This document shows positions 47,808 through 56,700 of a DNA stretch of 64,000 nucleotides, in pieces. Within the stretch, counting starts at the first letter, position 1. Every line of letters starts with the position of its first letter. Source of the DNA: an uncultured Rhizobium sp. (GTDB lineage Bacteria; Pseudomonadota; Alphaproteobacteria; Rhizobiales; Rhizobiaceae); assembly GCA_945952415.1 (NCBI GenBank), contig CAMFIF010000005.1, positions 124,001 through 188,000 of the forward strand. The letters run 5' to 3'. The notes under the pieces are model-generated. The model did no database searches and was not told the DNA's origin. It saw nothing but the letters and a program-made list of their open reading frames with translations. Made by a program: the position numbers and the translations under genes.

Positions 47808-49527
47808 TCTCAAGGCGGCACTGCGCACGGCGCTGACGCTCGGCATCCTTGCCGTGCTTATTTACGCCTTCCTGCCGAAATACTGGATCTTCCTGGTCAC
47901 CGCGATCTTCATCACCGGCATCGCGCTCCAGAGCCTCGGCCTGGTGACCGGCCGCACCGGCATGATCTCGCTCTGCCAGATGTCCTTTGCCGGCGTCGGT
48001 GCCTGGGTCACGGGCTATCTCAACGTTGCGGAAGCACCGGGCGGGCTGATCGTCTGGATCGTGCTTGGCGGTCTTGCCGCCGTTCCCGTCGGTGTCGTCA
48101 TCGGCCTTCCGGCCCTTCGTCTGCGCGGCATCAATCTCGCCATCGTGACGCTCGGCTTCGCCGCGGCCTTCGATACGGTGCTTGCGACCATAACCTTCCC
48201 CGGCCAGACCGCCTTCATCCAGGTGGTTCGGCCCTCCTGGTTCGAAAGCGACGGCGGTTATTTCGCGCTCGTGATGATCGTCTATGTGGCGATTGCGGTT
48301 GCGCTGGAATTCGTCAACCGCTCCCGTCTGGGTGCCTCCTGGCTTGCGGTCCGGCATTCCGAGCGCGCGGCGGCGGCCCATGGCGTCAGCGTGCCGATGG
48401 CGAAGCTCTCCGCCTTTGCGATCAGCGCCTTCATCTCTGGCGTCTCGGGTGGCCTGCTTGCCGGCTATCTCGGCACGCTTGTGGCGGAAAACTTCAACAT
48501 GATGCAGTCGCTGGCGCTCTTTGCGGTCGCCAGCATGGTGGGTGCCCACTTTACCCTCGGGGCGGTTGCCGGCGGGGCGATGATCACGCTCTTCCCGGAG
48601 CTGCTCCGCCGCCTCGGCCTGCCGCAGGATATCGGCAACGTCTTCTTCGCCGTGGGTGCCGTACAGGCCATGAGCACGGGCGAGACGATCAGCGAGACCT
48701 GGGTTCGCCTCGGCTCGAAACTCGCCTCCCGTTTCCGCCGGAAGCCCGCCCCCGTTGCCGTTGCGGATGTGAAGACCGCCCGTCCGCTCGGCGCGCCGGC
48801 CGTGCATCAGCCGGGCGTGGCGCTGGAGGTGAACGGTCTCACCGTCCGCTATGGCAACGTGCTGGCGCTCGACAAGGTGTCGCTCAAGGTGCCGTCGCGG
48901 ACTGTCGTCGGCCTCATCGGGCCGAACGGTGCCGGCAAGTCCACTACGGTCGATGCGATTGCCGGCTTCCTGCCGCGTTATGAAGGCAGCGTCTCCCTCA
49001 ATGGACGGCCGCTCGAAGGGCTGCTCGCCACCGAACGGGCCCGGCTCGGCGTGCGCCGCACCTGGCAGACGACGCGCATCGCGCCGGAACTGACGGTCGG
49101 CGATTACATCCGCCTTGCTGCCCCCGGCATCCGCCCCTCGGAAATCGAGGCGGTGCTCGAATGGTTCGACTGTCCGGTGCCGGAGGCGGCGATCGCCTCC
49201 GTAGACGCCGGCTCCCGCCGGCTGATCGATGTCGCGGGCGTGGTCGCGGCAAAGCCACCGGTGCTGCTTCTCGACGAGCCCGCCGCCGGTCAATCCTACG
49301 CCGAGGCACTGAAGCTCGGCGACCGGATCGCCTCGATCCCCGAGGTCTTCGGCAGCGCGGTGCTCCTCATCGAGCATGACATGGATCTGGTGCGGAAGGC
49401 CTGCTCGGATATCACGGTGTTCGATTTCGGGCGGGTGATCGCCAATGGCGCGCCGCAGACGGTGCTCTCCTCGCCCATCGTGCAGAAGGCCTATATGGGC
49501 GTCGAACTGGAGGAGCAGGTGGCATGA
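47794..49527 (+). CDS. LivM-LivG fusion: ABC permease joined to ATPase
   Basis: Single 577-residue polypeptide. Residues about 1-300 are a LivM-like permease with eight or so membrane helices (GRTGMISLCQMSFAGVGAWVTGYL, VIGLPALRLRGINLAIVTLGFA). A linker of roughly 40 residues rich in Arg, Pro and Ala (about 310-345) leads to a LivG-type ATPase. Walker A is GPNGAGKST, Walker B is VLLLDEPAAGQ and the switch His is in LLIEHDMDLV. The ABC signature is degenerate: VDAGSRRLIDVA replaces the usual LSGGQ form. Continuous frame with no sign of a frameshift. It pairs with the LivF ATPase that follows (ATGA overlap). Confidence 0.92.
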   Translation: MKHASLKAALRTALTLGILAVLIYAFLPKYWIFLVTAIFITGIALQSLGLVTGRTGMISLCQMSFAGVGAWVTGYLNVAEAPGGLIVWIVLGGLAAVPVGVVIGLPALRLRGINLAIVTLGFAAAFDTVLATITFPGQTAFIQVVRPSWFESDGGYFALVMIVYVAIAVALEFVNRSRLGASWLAVRHSERAAAAHGVSVPMAKLSAFAISAFISGVSGGLLAGYLGTLVAENFNMMQSLALFAVASMVGAHFTLGAVAGGAMITLFPELLRRLGLPQDIGNVFFAVGAVQAMSTGETISETWVRLGSKLASRFRRKPAPVAVADVKTARPLGAPAVHQPGVALEVNGLTVRYGNVLALDKVSLKVPSRTVVGLIGPNGAGKSTTVDAIAGFLPRYEGSVSLNGRPLEGLLATERARLGVRRTWQTTRIAPELTVGDYIRLAAPGIRPSEIEAVLEWFDCPVPEAAIASVDAGSRRLIDVAGVVAAKPPVLLLDEPAAGQSYAEALKLGDRIASIPEVFGSAVLLIEHDMDLVRKACSDITVFDFGRVIANGAPQTVLSSPIVQKAYMGVELEEQVA

Positions 49528-50240
49528 CCGAGCTTACGATCAAGCAACTCGTCGTCGCCCGCGGCGGCATTCCCGTGGTGCGCGGCATCGATCTCACCGT
49601 CCGCTCCGGCGAGATCAGCGTGGTGCTCGGCTCGAACGGAGCAGGCAAGACGACCTCGCTGGAGGGTATTTCCGGGATCATTCCGGCCAAGGGTTCGATC
49701 CTCCTCGACGGGGAGGACATCTCGGGCCAGGCGGCGGGCATCCGCGCCCGCAAGGGGCTGCGCCATGTGGAGCAGGGCCGCACGGTCTTCCCCGACATGA
49801 CCACCGAGGAAAACCTGAAGGTGGCGCTGGCCCCCGGTGCGAGCCTCGAGGAGGCTTACGGTCTTTTCCCTGAACTGGTCCAGCGGCGCGACATCAAGTC
49901 GGCTATGCTTTCGGGTGGCGAGCAGCAGATGCTGGTGATTGCCCGGGCGCTCGTCGGCCGGCCGAAGGTGATCCTGATCGACGAAATGTCCTCGGGCCTT
50001 GCGCCCGTCATCGTCAGCCGCCTGATGGAGGCGGTGCGCAAGCTCGCCGATGGCGGCATGGCGGTGCTGCTTGTCGAACAATTCGCCAATCTGGCGCTCG
50101 GGGTCGGCAACCGCGCCTATGTGCTCCGGCGCGGCGCGGTGGTCTATAATGGCGGCTGCGAGGCGTTGCTGAAGGACCCGGCGCGTCTTCATCATCTCTA
50201 TCTCGGCGATGTGGCCGATAGTGTGGCAATGCATGCCTGA
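49524..50240 (+). CDS. LIV-type ABC ATPase (LivF-like) 1
   Basis: Second ATPase of the first importer, 238 residues. Walker A GSNGAGKTT, a normal signature MLSGGEQQMLVIARAL, Walker B VILIDEMSSGLAP and the switch His/Gln region LLVEQFANLALG are all present. Because its partner in the fused protein has a degenerate signature, this subunit should supply the signature for the working ATP site. Overlaps the fusion gene by ATGA. A GC-rich stem-loop follows the stop. Confidence 0.94.
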   Translation: MTELTIKQLVVARGGIPVVRGIDLTVRSGEISVVLGSNGAGKTTSLEGISGIIPAKGSILLDGEDISGQAAGIRARKGLRHVEQGRTVFPDMTTEENLKVALAPGASLEEAYGLFPELVQRRDIKSAMLSGGEQQMLVIARALVGRPKVILIDEMSSGLAPVIVSRLMEAVRKLADGGMAVLLVEQFANLALGVGNRAYVLRRGAVVYNGGCEALLKDPARLHHLYLGDVADSVAMHA

Positions 50241-50272
50241 AAGGGCCGGCGCTTGACCGCCGGCCCCCTTTC
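50239..50272 (+). terminator. Stem-loop after the first importer operon
   Basis: GGCCGGCG (50244-50251) pairs with CGCCGGCC (50258-50265); outer GAAAG pairs with CTTTC with a small bulge. No U run, so termination may be partial. Confidence 0.5.
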
Positions 50273-50314
50273 GCGGGATGGTGACCAAGGTCCGATGAGG
50301 GTGGGAGGCCTGAC

Positions 50315-51304
50315 ATGGAACCGTTGAACACGACCAGCCTGGTAAAGCGCGAATTCAGCGCCCAGCCCTACGACAGCTTCCGGCACGATCTGCGCAGCAT
50401 CTGCGGTTCCTTCAATCCGCATCTCGTGGAGAAGGATGACACGGTCTATGGCGCGGCACGGCGCATCGATGTCTGCGGCATGGAATTTGCCCATATCTCC
50501 AACGATCTCGACTATGTGCGCCGCGACTGGGACGACATCCGCCAGGATGCCGCCGAGCATCTTTTCCTCATCATGCAGATCGAGGGAAGCTGCGGGCTCG
50601 AACATTCCGGCCAGCAGAATGTGCTGGATGTCGGCGAGTGCATTCTCGTCGACAGCACGCGCCCGACCACATTCTATTTCAACGGCCGCTTTTCCAATCA
50701 TCTCTCGCTGCATCTGCCGCGCCAGCTGATGTATACGGAAAGCAAGGTGGATTTCGACATTGCCCGCAAGCTGCTTGCTGATGATCCGATGGCGCTGATG
50801 CTGCGGGCGCTGATCGCCAAGATCATGACGACGCCGGAAACCCAGAGCGGCGCGCCGCATCTGCGCGAGCTGATGTACAATGCCACGCGGCAGGCCTTTC
50901 TTTCCACCGGCGTGCGCGAGGAGCCGCTCCATGCGCTCCCCGACAGCGCGACGAAGCGGATGCAGATGGTCGATCTCCTGATCGACCGGCACCTGACGGA
51001 GAGCGATCTTTCGGCCCGCTGGCTGGCGACCCGGCTTGGCGTTTCGATCCGCACGCTGCAGCAGGATTTCCAGGGCATGGGGGTGACCTGCACCACCGTC
51101 ATCCGCGACCGGCGGCTGCGTTTCGCGCGGCAGAAGATCGAGCAATTGAAGACGGAAAAGAACTGCGGCACCATCGCGGAAGTGGCCTATTCCGCCGGTT
51201 TCAACGACATTTCCTACTTCAACCGCTCCTTCAAGGAGCTGTTCGATTGTGCGCCCACGGACCTTCTGAAGACCAGTTCCCCGGAAAAAGCTGACAAATC
51301 GTAA
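50315..51304 (+). CDS. AraC-family regulator 1
   Basis: Transcriptional regulator with 329 residues. The N-terminal half (about 30-210) is an AraC-binding-like domain 2 (PF14525 type), with IDVCGMEFAHISNDL and DLFLIMQ-like EHLFLIMQIEG. The C-terminal part (about 225-325) has two helix-turn-helix units: LSARWLATRLGVSIRTLQQDF and TIAEVAYSAGFNDISYFNRSFKELF. It lies between the first importer and the aldehyde dehydrogenase on the same strand, and probably activates one or both. A second regulator of the same design lies at 59181-60146. Confidence 0.92.
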   Translation: MEPLNTTSLVKREFSAQPYDSFRHDLRSICGSFNPHLVEKDDTVYGAARRIDVCGMEFAHISNDLDYVRRDWDDIRQDAAEHLFLIMQIEGSCGLEHSGQQNVLDVGECILVDSTRPTTFYFNGRFSNHLSLHLPRQLMYTESKVDFDIARKLLADDPMALMLRALIAKIMTTPETQSGAPHLRELMYNATRQAFLSTGVREEPLHALPDSATKRMQMVDLLIDRHLTESDLSARWLATRLGVSIRTLQQDFQGMGVTCTTVIRDRRLRFARQKIEQLKTEKNCGTIAEVAYSAGFNDISYFNRSFKELFDCAPTDLLKTSSPEKADKS

Positions 51305-51402
51305 ATTTTGCGCTCCGGTCCAATCCGGGGCGCGTTCCCGCCCAAGACCGACGGGGCGGGCCTTGGCCATACTCCTCCCACAAGCTACGGGAGGAGCCCA
51401 AC

Positions 51403-52809
51403 GTGAAGCAGTATACCCTGCTGATCGGCGGCGAGCGTGTCGCCACCGAACATCATGCCGATATCCGCAATCCGTCCACCGGCGAGGTGGTCGGCCAGAT
51501 GCCGCTGGCGACCGAGAAGGATCTCGACCGCGCCGTTGCCGCGGCAAACGCGGCCTTCAAGCTGTGGTCGCTGGTGCCGGACGCAGAACGCGCCCAGGCC
51601 TGCCGCGACGTTGCAGAGAAGATTGCCGAACATTCCGAAGAAATCGCCCATCTCCTGACGCTCGAACAGGGCAAGCCGCTCAACGGCCTCGGCTCCCGCT
51701 TCGAGCTGGGCGGCGCCCTTGCCTGGACGCGCCACACCGCCGAGCTCTCCCTGCCGGTCGAGGTGCTCCAGGACAATAATGAAGGCCGGGTGGAGCTGCA
51801 TCGCAAGCCGATCGGCGTTACCGGTTCGATCACGCCGTGGAACTGGCCGGTCATGATCGCCTGCTGGCACATGATCCCGGCGATCCGCGCCGGCAATACC
51901 GTCGTCATCAAGCCGTCGCCGCTGACGCCGCTTTCCACGATCCGCCTGGTCGAGGTGATCAACGAGGTGCTGCCGCCGGGCGTGGTCAATGTCGTCACCG
52001 GCGAAAATGCCATCGGTGCGGCCCTTTCTGCCCATCCCGGCATTGCCAAGATGACGTTTACCGGCTCGACCGAGACCGGCAAGAAGGTGATGGCCTCCGC
52101 CGTCGCGACGCTGAAGCGCCTGACGCTGGAACTTGGCGGCAATGATGCGGGCATCGTGCTCCCCGATGCCGACCCCGCCCGCATTGCCGAGGGCCTCTTC
52201 TGGGGCGCCTTCATCAACAACGGCCAGACCTGCGCGGCGCTGAAGCGGCTTTACGTGCATGAAAGCCTTTACGACCAGGTCTGCCAGGCACTTACCGACT
52301 ATGCCGCCAAGATCACCGTCGGCGACGGGCTTGACGAGAAGAGCGTGCTCGGTCCGGTCCAGAACGCCATGCAGCTCAACAAGGTGCGCGAGCTAGTGGA
52401 GGACGCGAAGGCCAAGGGCGGGCGCATCCTCATCGGCGGCGAGCCGCAGGAAGGCCCAGGCTATTTCTATCCGGTAACGCTGGTTGCCGACGTGGATCAC
52501 GGCTTCCGTCTGGTGGACGAGGAGCAGTTCGGTCCGGTCCTGCCGATCATCCGCTATTCCGATGTGGACGAAGTGATCCAGCGGGCGAATTCCAGCCCCT
52601 TCGGGCTCGGCGGTTCGGTCTGGTCGGGGGATCCGGAACGGGCGAAGCATTATGCGCTCCAGCTCGAATGCGGCTCGGTATGGATCAACAAGCATGGCGC
52701 GATCCAGCCGAATGCCCCCTTTGGCGGCGTGAAGCAGTCGGGCATCGGCGTCGAGTTCGGTGCCGACGGCCTGAAGGAATTCACCGTTTCCCAGACCGTG
52801 TTGAGCTGA
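51403..52809 (+). CDS. NAD(P)-dependent aldehyde dehydrogenase
   Basis: Oxidises an aldehyde to the carboxylic acid. The 468 residues carry the catalytic set: Asn147 in TPWNWPVMIA, Glu243 in LELGGNDAG and Cys277 in NNGQTCAALKRL. The coenzyme site VIKPSPLTPLSTIRL and TFTGSTETGKKVM are normal. The preceding ribosome site is GGGAGGAG. The next gene, an alcohol dehydrogenase of the GMC family, begins three bases after the stop, so both steps of alcohol oxidation are made together. Confidence 0.94.
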   Translation: MKQYTLLIGGERVATEHHADIRNPSTGEVVGQMPLATEKDLDRAVAAANAAFKLWSLVPDAERAQACRDVAEKIAEHSEEIAHLLTLEQGKPLNGLGSRFELGGALAWTRHTAELSLPVEVLQDNNEGRVELHRKPIGVTGSITPWNWPVMIACWHMIPAIRAGNTVVIKPSPLTPLSTIRLVEVINEVLPPGVVNVVTGENAIGAALSAHPGIAKMTFTGSTETGKKVMASAVATLKRLTLELGGNDAGIVLPDADPARIAEGLFWGAFINNGQTCAALKRLYVHESLYDQVCQALTDYAAKITVGDGLDEKSVLGPVQNAMQLNKVRELVEDAKAKGGRILIGGEPQEGPGYFYPVTLVADVDHGFRLVDEEQFGPVLPIIRYSDVDEVIQRANSSPFGLGGSVWSGDPERAKHYALQLECGSVWINKHGAIQPNAPFGGVKQSGIGVEFGADGLKEFTVSQTVLS

Positions 52810-52812
52810 GCC

Positions 52813-54408
52813 ATGAGCACTTACGACTACATCGTCATCGGCGGCGGCTCGGCGGGCTGCGTTCTCGTCAACCGCCTTTCCGAAAACCCCTCGAACAAGG
52901 TGCTCCTGATCGAATCCGGCCGTCGCGACCGCGATCCATGGATCCACATCCCAGCGACCTTCTTCAAGGTCATGGAAAAGGGCATCGACCTTCACCCCTA
53001 TGCGTCCAATCCGCAAAAGGGGCTGAACGGGCGCCCCAGCATCGTGCCGCAGGGCAATGTGCTGGGCGGCGGGTCCTCGGTCAATGCGATGATCTATATT
53101 CGCGGCCACCGGAACGACTACGACACCTGGTCGCAGATGGGGTGCCAGGGCTGGTCCTATGACGAGGTCCTGCCCGTCTTCCGCACGCTCGAGAACAATG
53201 AGCGGCTGAACGGCCAGTATCACGGCCAGAAGGGAACGCTTGCCGTCTCCGATCCGCGCCATCGCCACCCGCTGACGGAGGCCTTCGTGAAGGCGGCGGT
53301 CGAGTCCGGTCTGCCCGCCAATCCCGATTTCAACGGCGCTGAACAGGAGGGTGCCGGCTTCTACCAGAGCACCACGAAGGGCGGCCGGCGCTGGAGTTCG
53401 GCCCAGGCCTTCCTGCGCGAAGCGGAGAAGCGGCCCAATGTGACGGTTCTGACCGAGCGCAAGGTGGCGCGGGTGCTGTTCGAAGGCAAGCGGGCGGTCG
53501 GCGTCGAACTTCTCGATGGCACGGTCTTCCGGGCCGATCGTGAAATCGTGCTCTCCGCCGGCGCAATTGCGACGCCGCGCATCCTGCAGCAGTCGGGCAT
53601 CGGCCATGGGGACCATCTCGGCAATCTCGGCATCGACGTGGTCTCCCACCTGCCTGGCGTTGGCGAAAACTACCAGGACCATCTGGAAGTGCCCGTCCAG
53701 GCGGAAACGATCCATCCGATTTCGATCCTCGGGCAGGACAAGGGCATCAAGGCCGCAATGCACATGCTGCGCTACCTGACGACGCGGCGCGGCCTGCTTG
53801 CCTCCAACGTGGTGGAAAGCGGCGGCTTCATCGATACGTCGGGTACGGGACAGCCAGACGTGCAGTTCCACGTGATCCCGACGCTCATCGGCTTCTTCGA
53901 CCGCGAACCGGAACCGGGCCACGGCCTTTCCATCGGTCCCTGCTATCTGAGGCCCCGCTCGCGCGGCTCGATCCGCATCACCTCGCGCGATCCGAAGGCG
54001 CCGGTCGATTTCAACGCCAACCTGCTCTCCGACCCCGCTGATATCGAGACGCTGGTCCGGGGTGTGGAAGCGGCGATCCGGATCCTCGAACAGCCGTCGC
54101 TCGCCCGCATCGTCAAGCGGCGCGTGCTGCCGCGGCCCGGGGTAGAAAAGGACCCGGAGGCGCTTCGGGCCTATATCCGCCAGACCGCAAAGACCGTGTT
54201 CCACCCGGCGGGAACTGCCCGCATGGGCCGGGCCGACGACCTGCAGGCGGTCGTCACGCCCGATCTCAAGGTCAAGGGCGTCGAGGGGCTTCGCGTGGCG
54301 GACGCCTCGATCATGCCGACGCTGGTTTCCGGCAACACCAATGCCCCCGCAATGATGATCGGTGCAAAGGCCGCATCGCTGATGACTGGCAGGCCGGTCG
54401 CGGGGTGA
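52813..54408 (+). CDS. GMC-family FAD alcohol dehydrogenase (choline-dehydrogenase-like)
   Basis: FAD-dependent oxidoreductase of the glucose-methanol-choline family, 531 residues. The dinucleotide site is YIVIGGGSAGCVLVNRLSE (about 6-24). GMC signature 1 is GNVLGGGSSVNAMIYIRGH, and the second is GAIATPRILQQSGIG. The active-site His lies in VFHPAGTARMG and a conserved Asn in NTNAPAMMIG. It should oxidise a primary alcohol to the aldehyde used by the preceding gene. Choline is the best-known substrate of relatives but is not demonstrated here. Confidence 0.93.
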   Translation: MSTYDYIVIGGGSAGCVLVNRLSENPSNKVLLIESGRRDRDPWIHIPATFFKVMEKGIDLHPYASNPQKGLNGRPSIVPQGNVLGGGSSVNAMIYIRGHRNDYDTWSQMGCQGWSYDEVLPVFRTLENNERLNGQYHGQKGTLAVSDPRHRHPLTEAFVKAAVESGLPANPDFNGAEQEGAGFYQSTTKGGRRWSSAQAFLREAEKRPNVTVLTERKVARVLFEGKRAVGVELLDGTVFRADREIVLSAGAIATPRILQQSGIGHGDHLGNLGIDVVSHLPGVGENYQDHLEVPVQAETIHPISILGQDKGIKAAMHMLRYLTTRRGLLASNVVESGGFIDTSGTGQPDVQFHVIPTLIGFFDREPEPGHGLSIGPCYLRPRSRGSIRITSRDPKAPVDFNANLLSDPADIETLVRGVEAAIRILEQPSLARIVKRRVLPRPGVEKDPEALRAYIRQTAKTVFHPAGTARMGRADDLQAVVTPDLKVKGVEGLRVADASIMPTLVSGNTNAPAMMIGAKAASLMTGRPVAG

Positions 54409-54491
54409 GAGTTCCGGCGGAGGGACCGCCGGCATCCATGGAGGACGGCGCGGGCATAGGAGGCCTTGCGCCCATTTAGGAGGAGAAAGAC

Positions 54492-55739
54492 ATGCTGAAA
54501 ACCCTGAAGGTGATGGCCGCCGGCCTCGCCTTGAGTCTCTTGACGGCCATGAGCGCCCATGCGGCCGCATCCTGCGGCGATGGTTCGGGCAAGGCTGCCT
54601 CGGGCGAACCGATCGTCATCGGCGCGATCACCGGCAAGACCGGGCCCGACGACTTTTCGAACTCGACCAAGGCTGCCAAGGCCTATTTCGACTGCCTGAA
54701 CGCCAATGGCGGCATCAAGGGGCGTCCGATCAAGTATGTTGTCGAGGATGACCAGTGGAACCCGGAAACCGCAGCCCAGCTCGGCGCCAAGATCGTCAAT
54801 GACGAAAAGGCCGTGCTGATGGTCGGCAATTCCAGCTATGTGGAATGCGGCGCCAATGCGGAATTCTACAAGAAGTCCGGCATCTACGTGATTGCTGGCG
54901 TCGGCGTGCCGCGCGAATGCTTCTTTGCCGAAAACTATGCGCCCACCAATGCCGGCCCGCGCGTCTCCATGCTCGGCGCCATGGGCTATGCGCTCGACAC
55001 GCTGAATGCCAAGTCGGTCGCCTGCATCGGCCCGAACATTCCTAACGTCGGCACCTGGTCCTGCGAAGGCGTGGCGCTGCTCGCCAAGGAAAAGGGCTTC
55101 AAGGCGGACGTGATCCTCATGGATCCTGGCTCTGCTGACGCCACCTCGGTGATCCTGCAGGCCGCTGCCTCCAAGCCGGATGTCATCGTGCTCGGCATGT
55201 CCAAGGGTGTGGCCGTGCCACTGCTGACGGCTGCGGAAGAGCAGGGCCTCAACCAGTCGATCACCTTCCTGTCGGCCGCTTCTGCCTATGACCTTTCGGT
55301 TCCCGCCACCATCGGACCCGGCTGGGACGGCAAGTTCTTCGTGAACATGGAGTTCAACGATCTGGAAGCCGATACGCCCGACAACAAGAACTGGCTCGCC
55401 GTGATGGACGAATATGGCCAGGCCAGCGATCCGCGCGACACCTTCGCCCAGGCCGGCTATCTCGCCGCCCGCATTGCCGAGAAGGCGCTGATGACGCTCG
55501 ATCCGAACAACATCACCCGCGAGACGGCCTCTGCCGCCGTTCGCCAGGTGAAGGACTTCAAGAGCGATATCTTCTGCGCCCCCTGGTACTTCGGCGATGG
55601 TCAGCCGCGTCACAATGCCAATTCCACGACCCGCATGGCTGTCTCGGAAGGTGGCAAGTGGAAGGTGGTGTCCGACTGCGCCCCGTCGCCCGATCCGGAA
55701 CTGAAGGACATCCGCGCCTTCGAATCCTCGATGAAGTGA
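54492..55739 (+). CDS. LIV-type ABC importer, periplasmic binding protein 2
   Basis: Second solute-binding protein of the Peripla_BP_6 type, 415 residues. Signal peptide MLKTLKVMAAGLALSLLTAM ending at AHA (about residue 24); mature part starts AASCGDGSG. It continues PIVIGAITGKTGPDDFSNSTK, with several Cys. GGAGGAG precedes the ATG. It differs clearly from binding protein 1 in sequence, so it probably has another ligand. First gene of a five-gene importer set. Confidence 0.92.
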   Translation: MLKTLKVMAAGLALSLLTAMSAHAAASCGDGSGKAASGEPIVIGAITGKTGPDDFSNSTKAAKAYFDCLNANGGIKGRPIKYVVEDDQWNPETAAQLGAKIVNDEKAVLMVGNSSYVECGANAEFYKKSGIYVIAGVGVPRECFFAENYAPTNAGPRVSMLGAMGYALDTLNAKSVACIGPNIPNVGTWSCEGVALLAKEKGFKADVILMDPGSADATSVILQAAASKPDVIVLGMSKGVAVPLLTAAEEQGLNQSITFLSAASAYDLSVPATIGPGWDGKFFVNMEFNDLEADTPDNKNWLAVMDEYGQASDPRDTFAQAGYLAARIAEKALMTLDPNNITRETASAAVRQVKDFKSDIFCAPWYFGDGQPRHNANSTTRMAVSEGGKWKVVSDCAPSPDPELKDIRAFESSMK

Positions 55740-55765
55740 TCCCGCTTGCACCAATGACAGAAGAA

Positions 55766-55789
55766 GGCGGCCCGTTCCGGCGGGCCGCC
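55766..55789 (+). promoter_or_regulatory. Stem-loop between binding protein 2 and its permease
   Basis: Perfect nine-base stem GGCGGCCCG / CGGGCCGCC (55766-55774 and 55781-55789) with a TTCCGG loop. It is in the same position as the stem-loop of the first importer. Confidence 0.6.
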
Positions 55790-55833
55790 CGACAGGGTCC
55801 GGTTTCCCGGGCCGACGGAGGGGAGGAACGCCG

Positions 55834-56700
55834 TTGAACCTTTTGCCATTTCTGATTTCCGGCCTCGGCATCGGCGCGGTCTATGCGCTGTCCGGCGTCG
55901 GGCTCGTCATTCTCTATCGCTCGACCGGCGTGCTGAACTTCGCCTTCGGTGCCATCGGCGCGCTCGGTGCCCATGTGGCCTGGCAGCTCCTGCAATGGCA
56001 GCAGCCGCTGGCACTTGCCATCCTCGCTGCCGTTCTCGTCGCCACCGCCGTCAGTTTTCTCTATGGCCGCGTCTTCGCGCCCATGCTGTCCCACCGGGAT
56101 ACGGTGGTGCGGGCCGTGGGCACCGTTGCCCCGGCTCTGTTCCTGATTGCGCTCATGGGCGTCATCTGGGGCGAGCTGCCGCGCCGCCTGCAGTTTCCGA
56201 CCGACCAGATGTTCCTCGCGCTTTTCGGCGTGCGCCTGACCTATACCCGCCTCGTCGCACTTGTGCTGGCGATCCTCATGGTGGTGGCGATCACGCTTCT
56301 GCTCAACCGCACACGGCTCGGCCTCGACATGCGGGCGCTCGCCAATGACCGCGATCTCTCCGCCATTCTCGGCGTGCGCATCCTGCATACGGAAACGGCG
56401 GCCTGGGTGATCACGGGTATTTTTGCGGGCCTTGCCGGCCTGCTCCTGGCCGATCTCGTGCGGCTTCAGGGCACGTTCCTGACCTTCCTCGTGATTCCCG
56501 CGATTGCGGCGGCCATTCTCGGCCAGCTGCGGTCGCTGACGATCACGGCGATTGCCGGCCTTTCCGTCGGCGTGGCGGAGGCGGTGCTGACGCCGCTTGC
56601 CTGGATCTCGCCCTATCGCGCCGCCGCTCCCTTCGTCATCGCGCTTGCCGCGGTGATGATCCTCGGCAGCACGTCCAGAGCCGCACTGAGGGACCGATGA
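55834..56700 (+). CDS. LIV-type ABC permease (LivH-like) 2
   Basis: Inner-membrane permease of 288 residues starting MNLLPFLISGLGIGAVYALSGVG, with VLNFAFGAIGALGAHVAW and the loop RTRLGLDMRALANDRDLSAILGV for contact with the ATPases. Eight or so hydrophobic segments. The start codon is TTG, preceded by GGAGGGGAGG, which makes the choice clear. Overlaps the next permease gene by ATGA. Confidence 0.92.
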   Translation: MNLLPFLISGLGIGAVYALSGVGLVILYRSTGVLNFAFGAIGALGAHVAWQLLQWQQPLALAILAAVLVATAVSFLYGRVFAPMLSHRDTVVRAVGTVAPALFLIALMGVIWGELPRRLQFPTDQMFLALFGVRLTYTRLVALVLAILMVVAITLLLNRTRLGLDMRALANDRDLSAILGVRILHTETAAWVITGIFAGLAGLLLADLVRLQGTFLTFLVIPAIAAAILGQLRSLTITAIAGLSVGVAEAVLTPLAWISPYRAAAPFVIALAAVMILGSTSRAALRDR

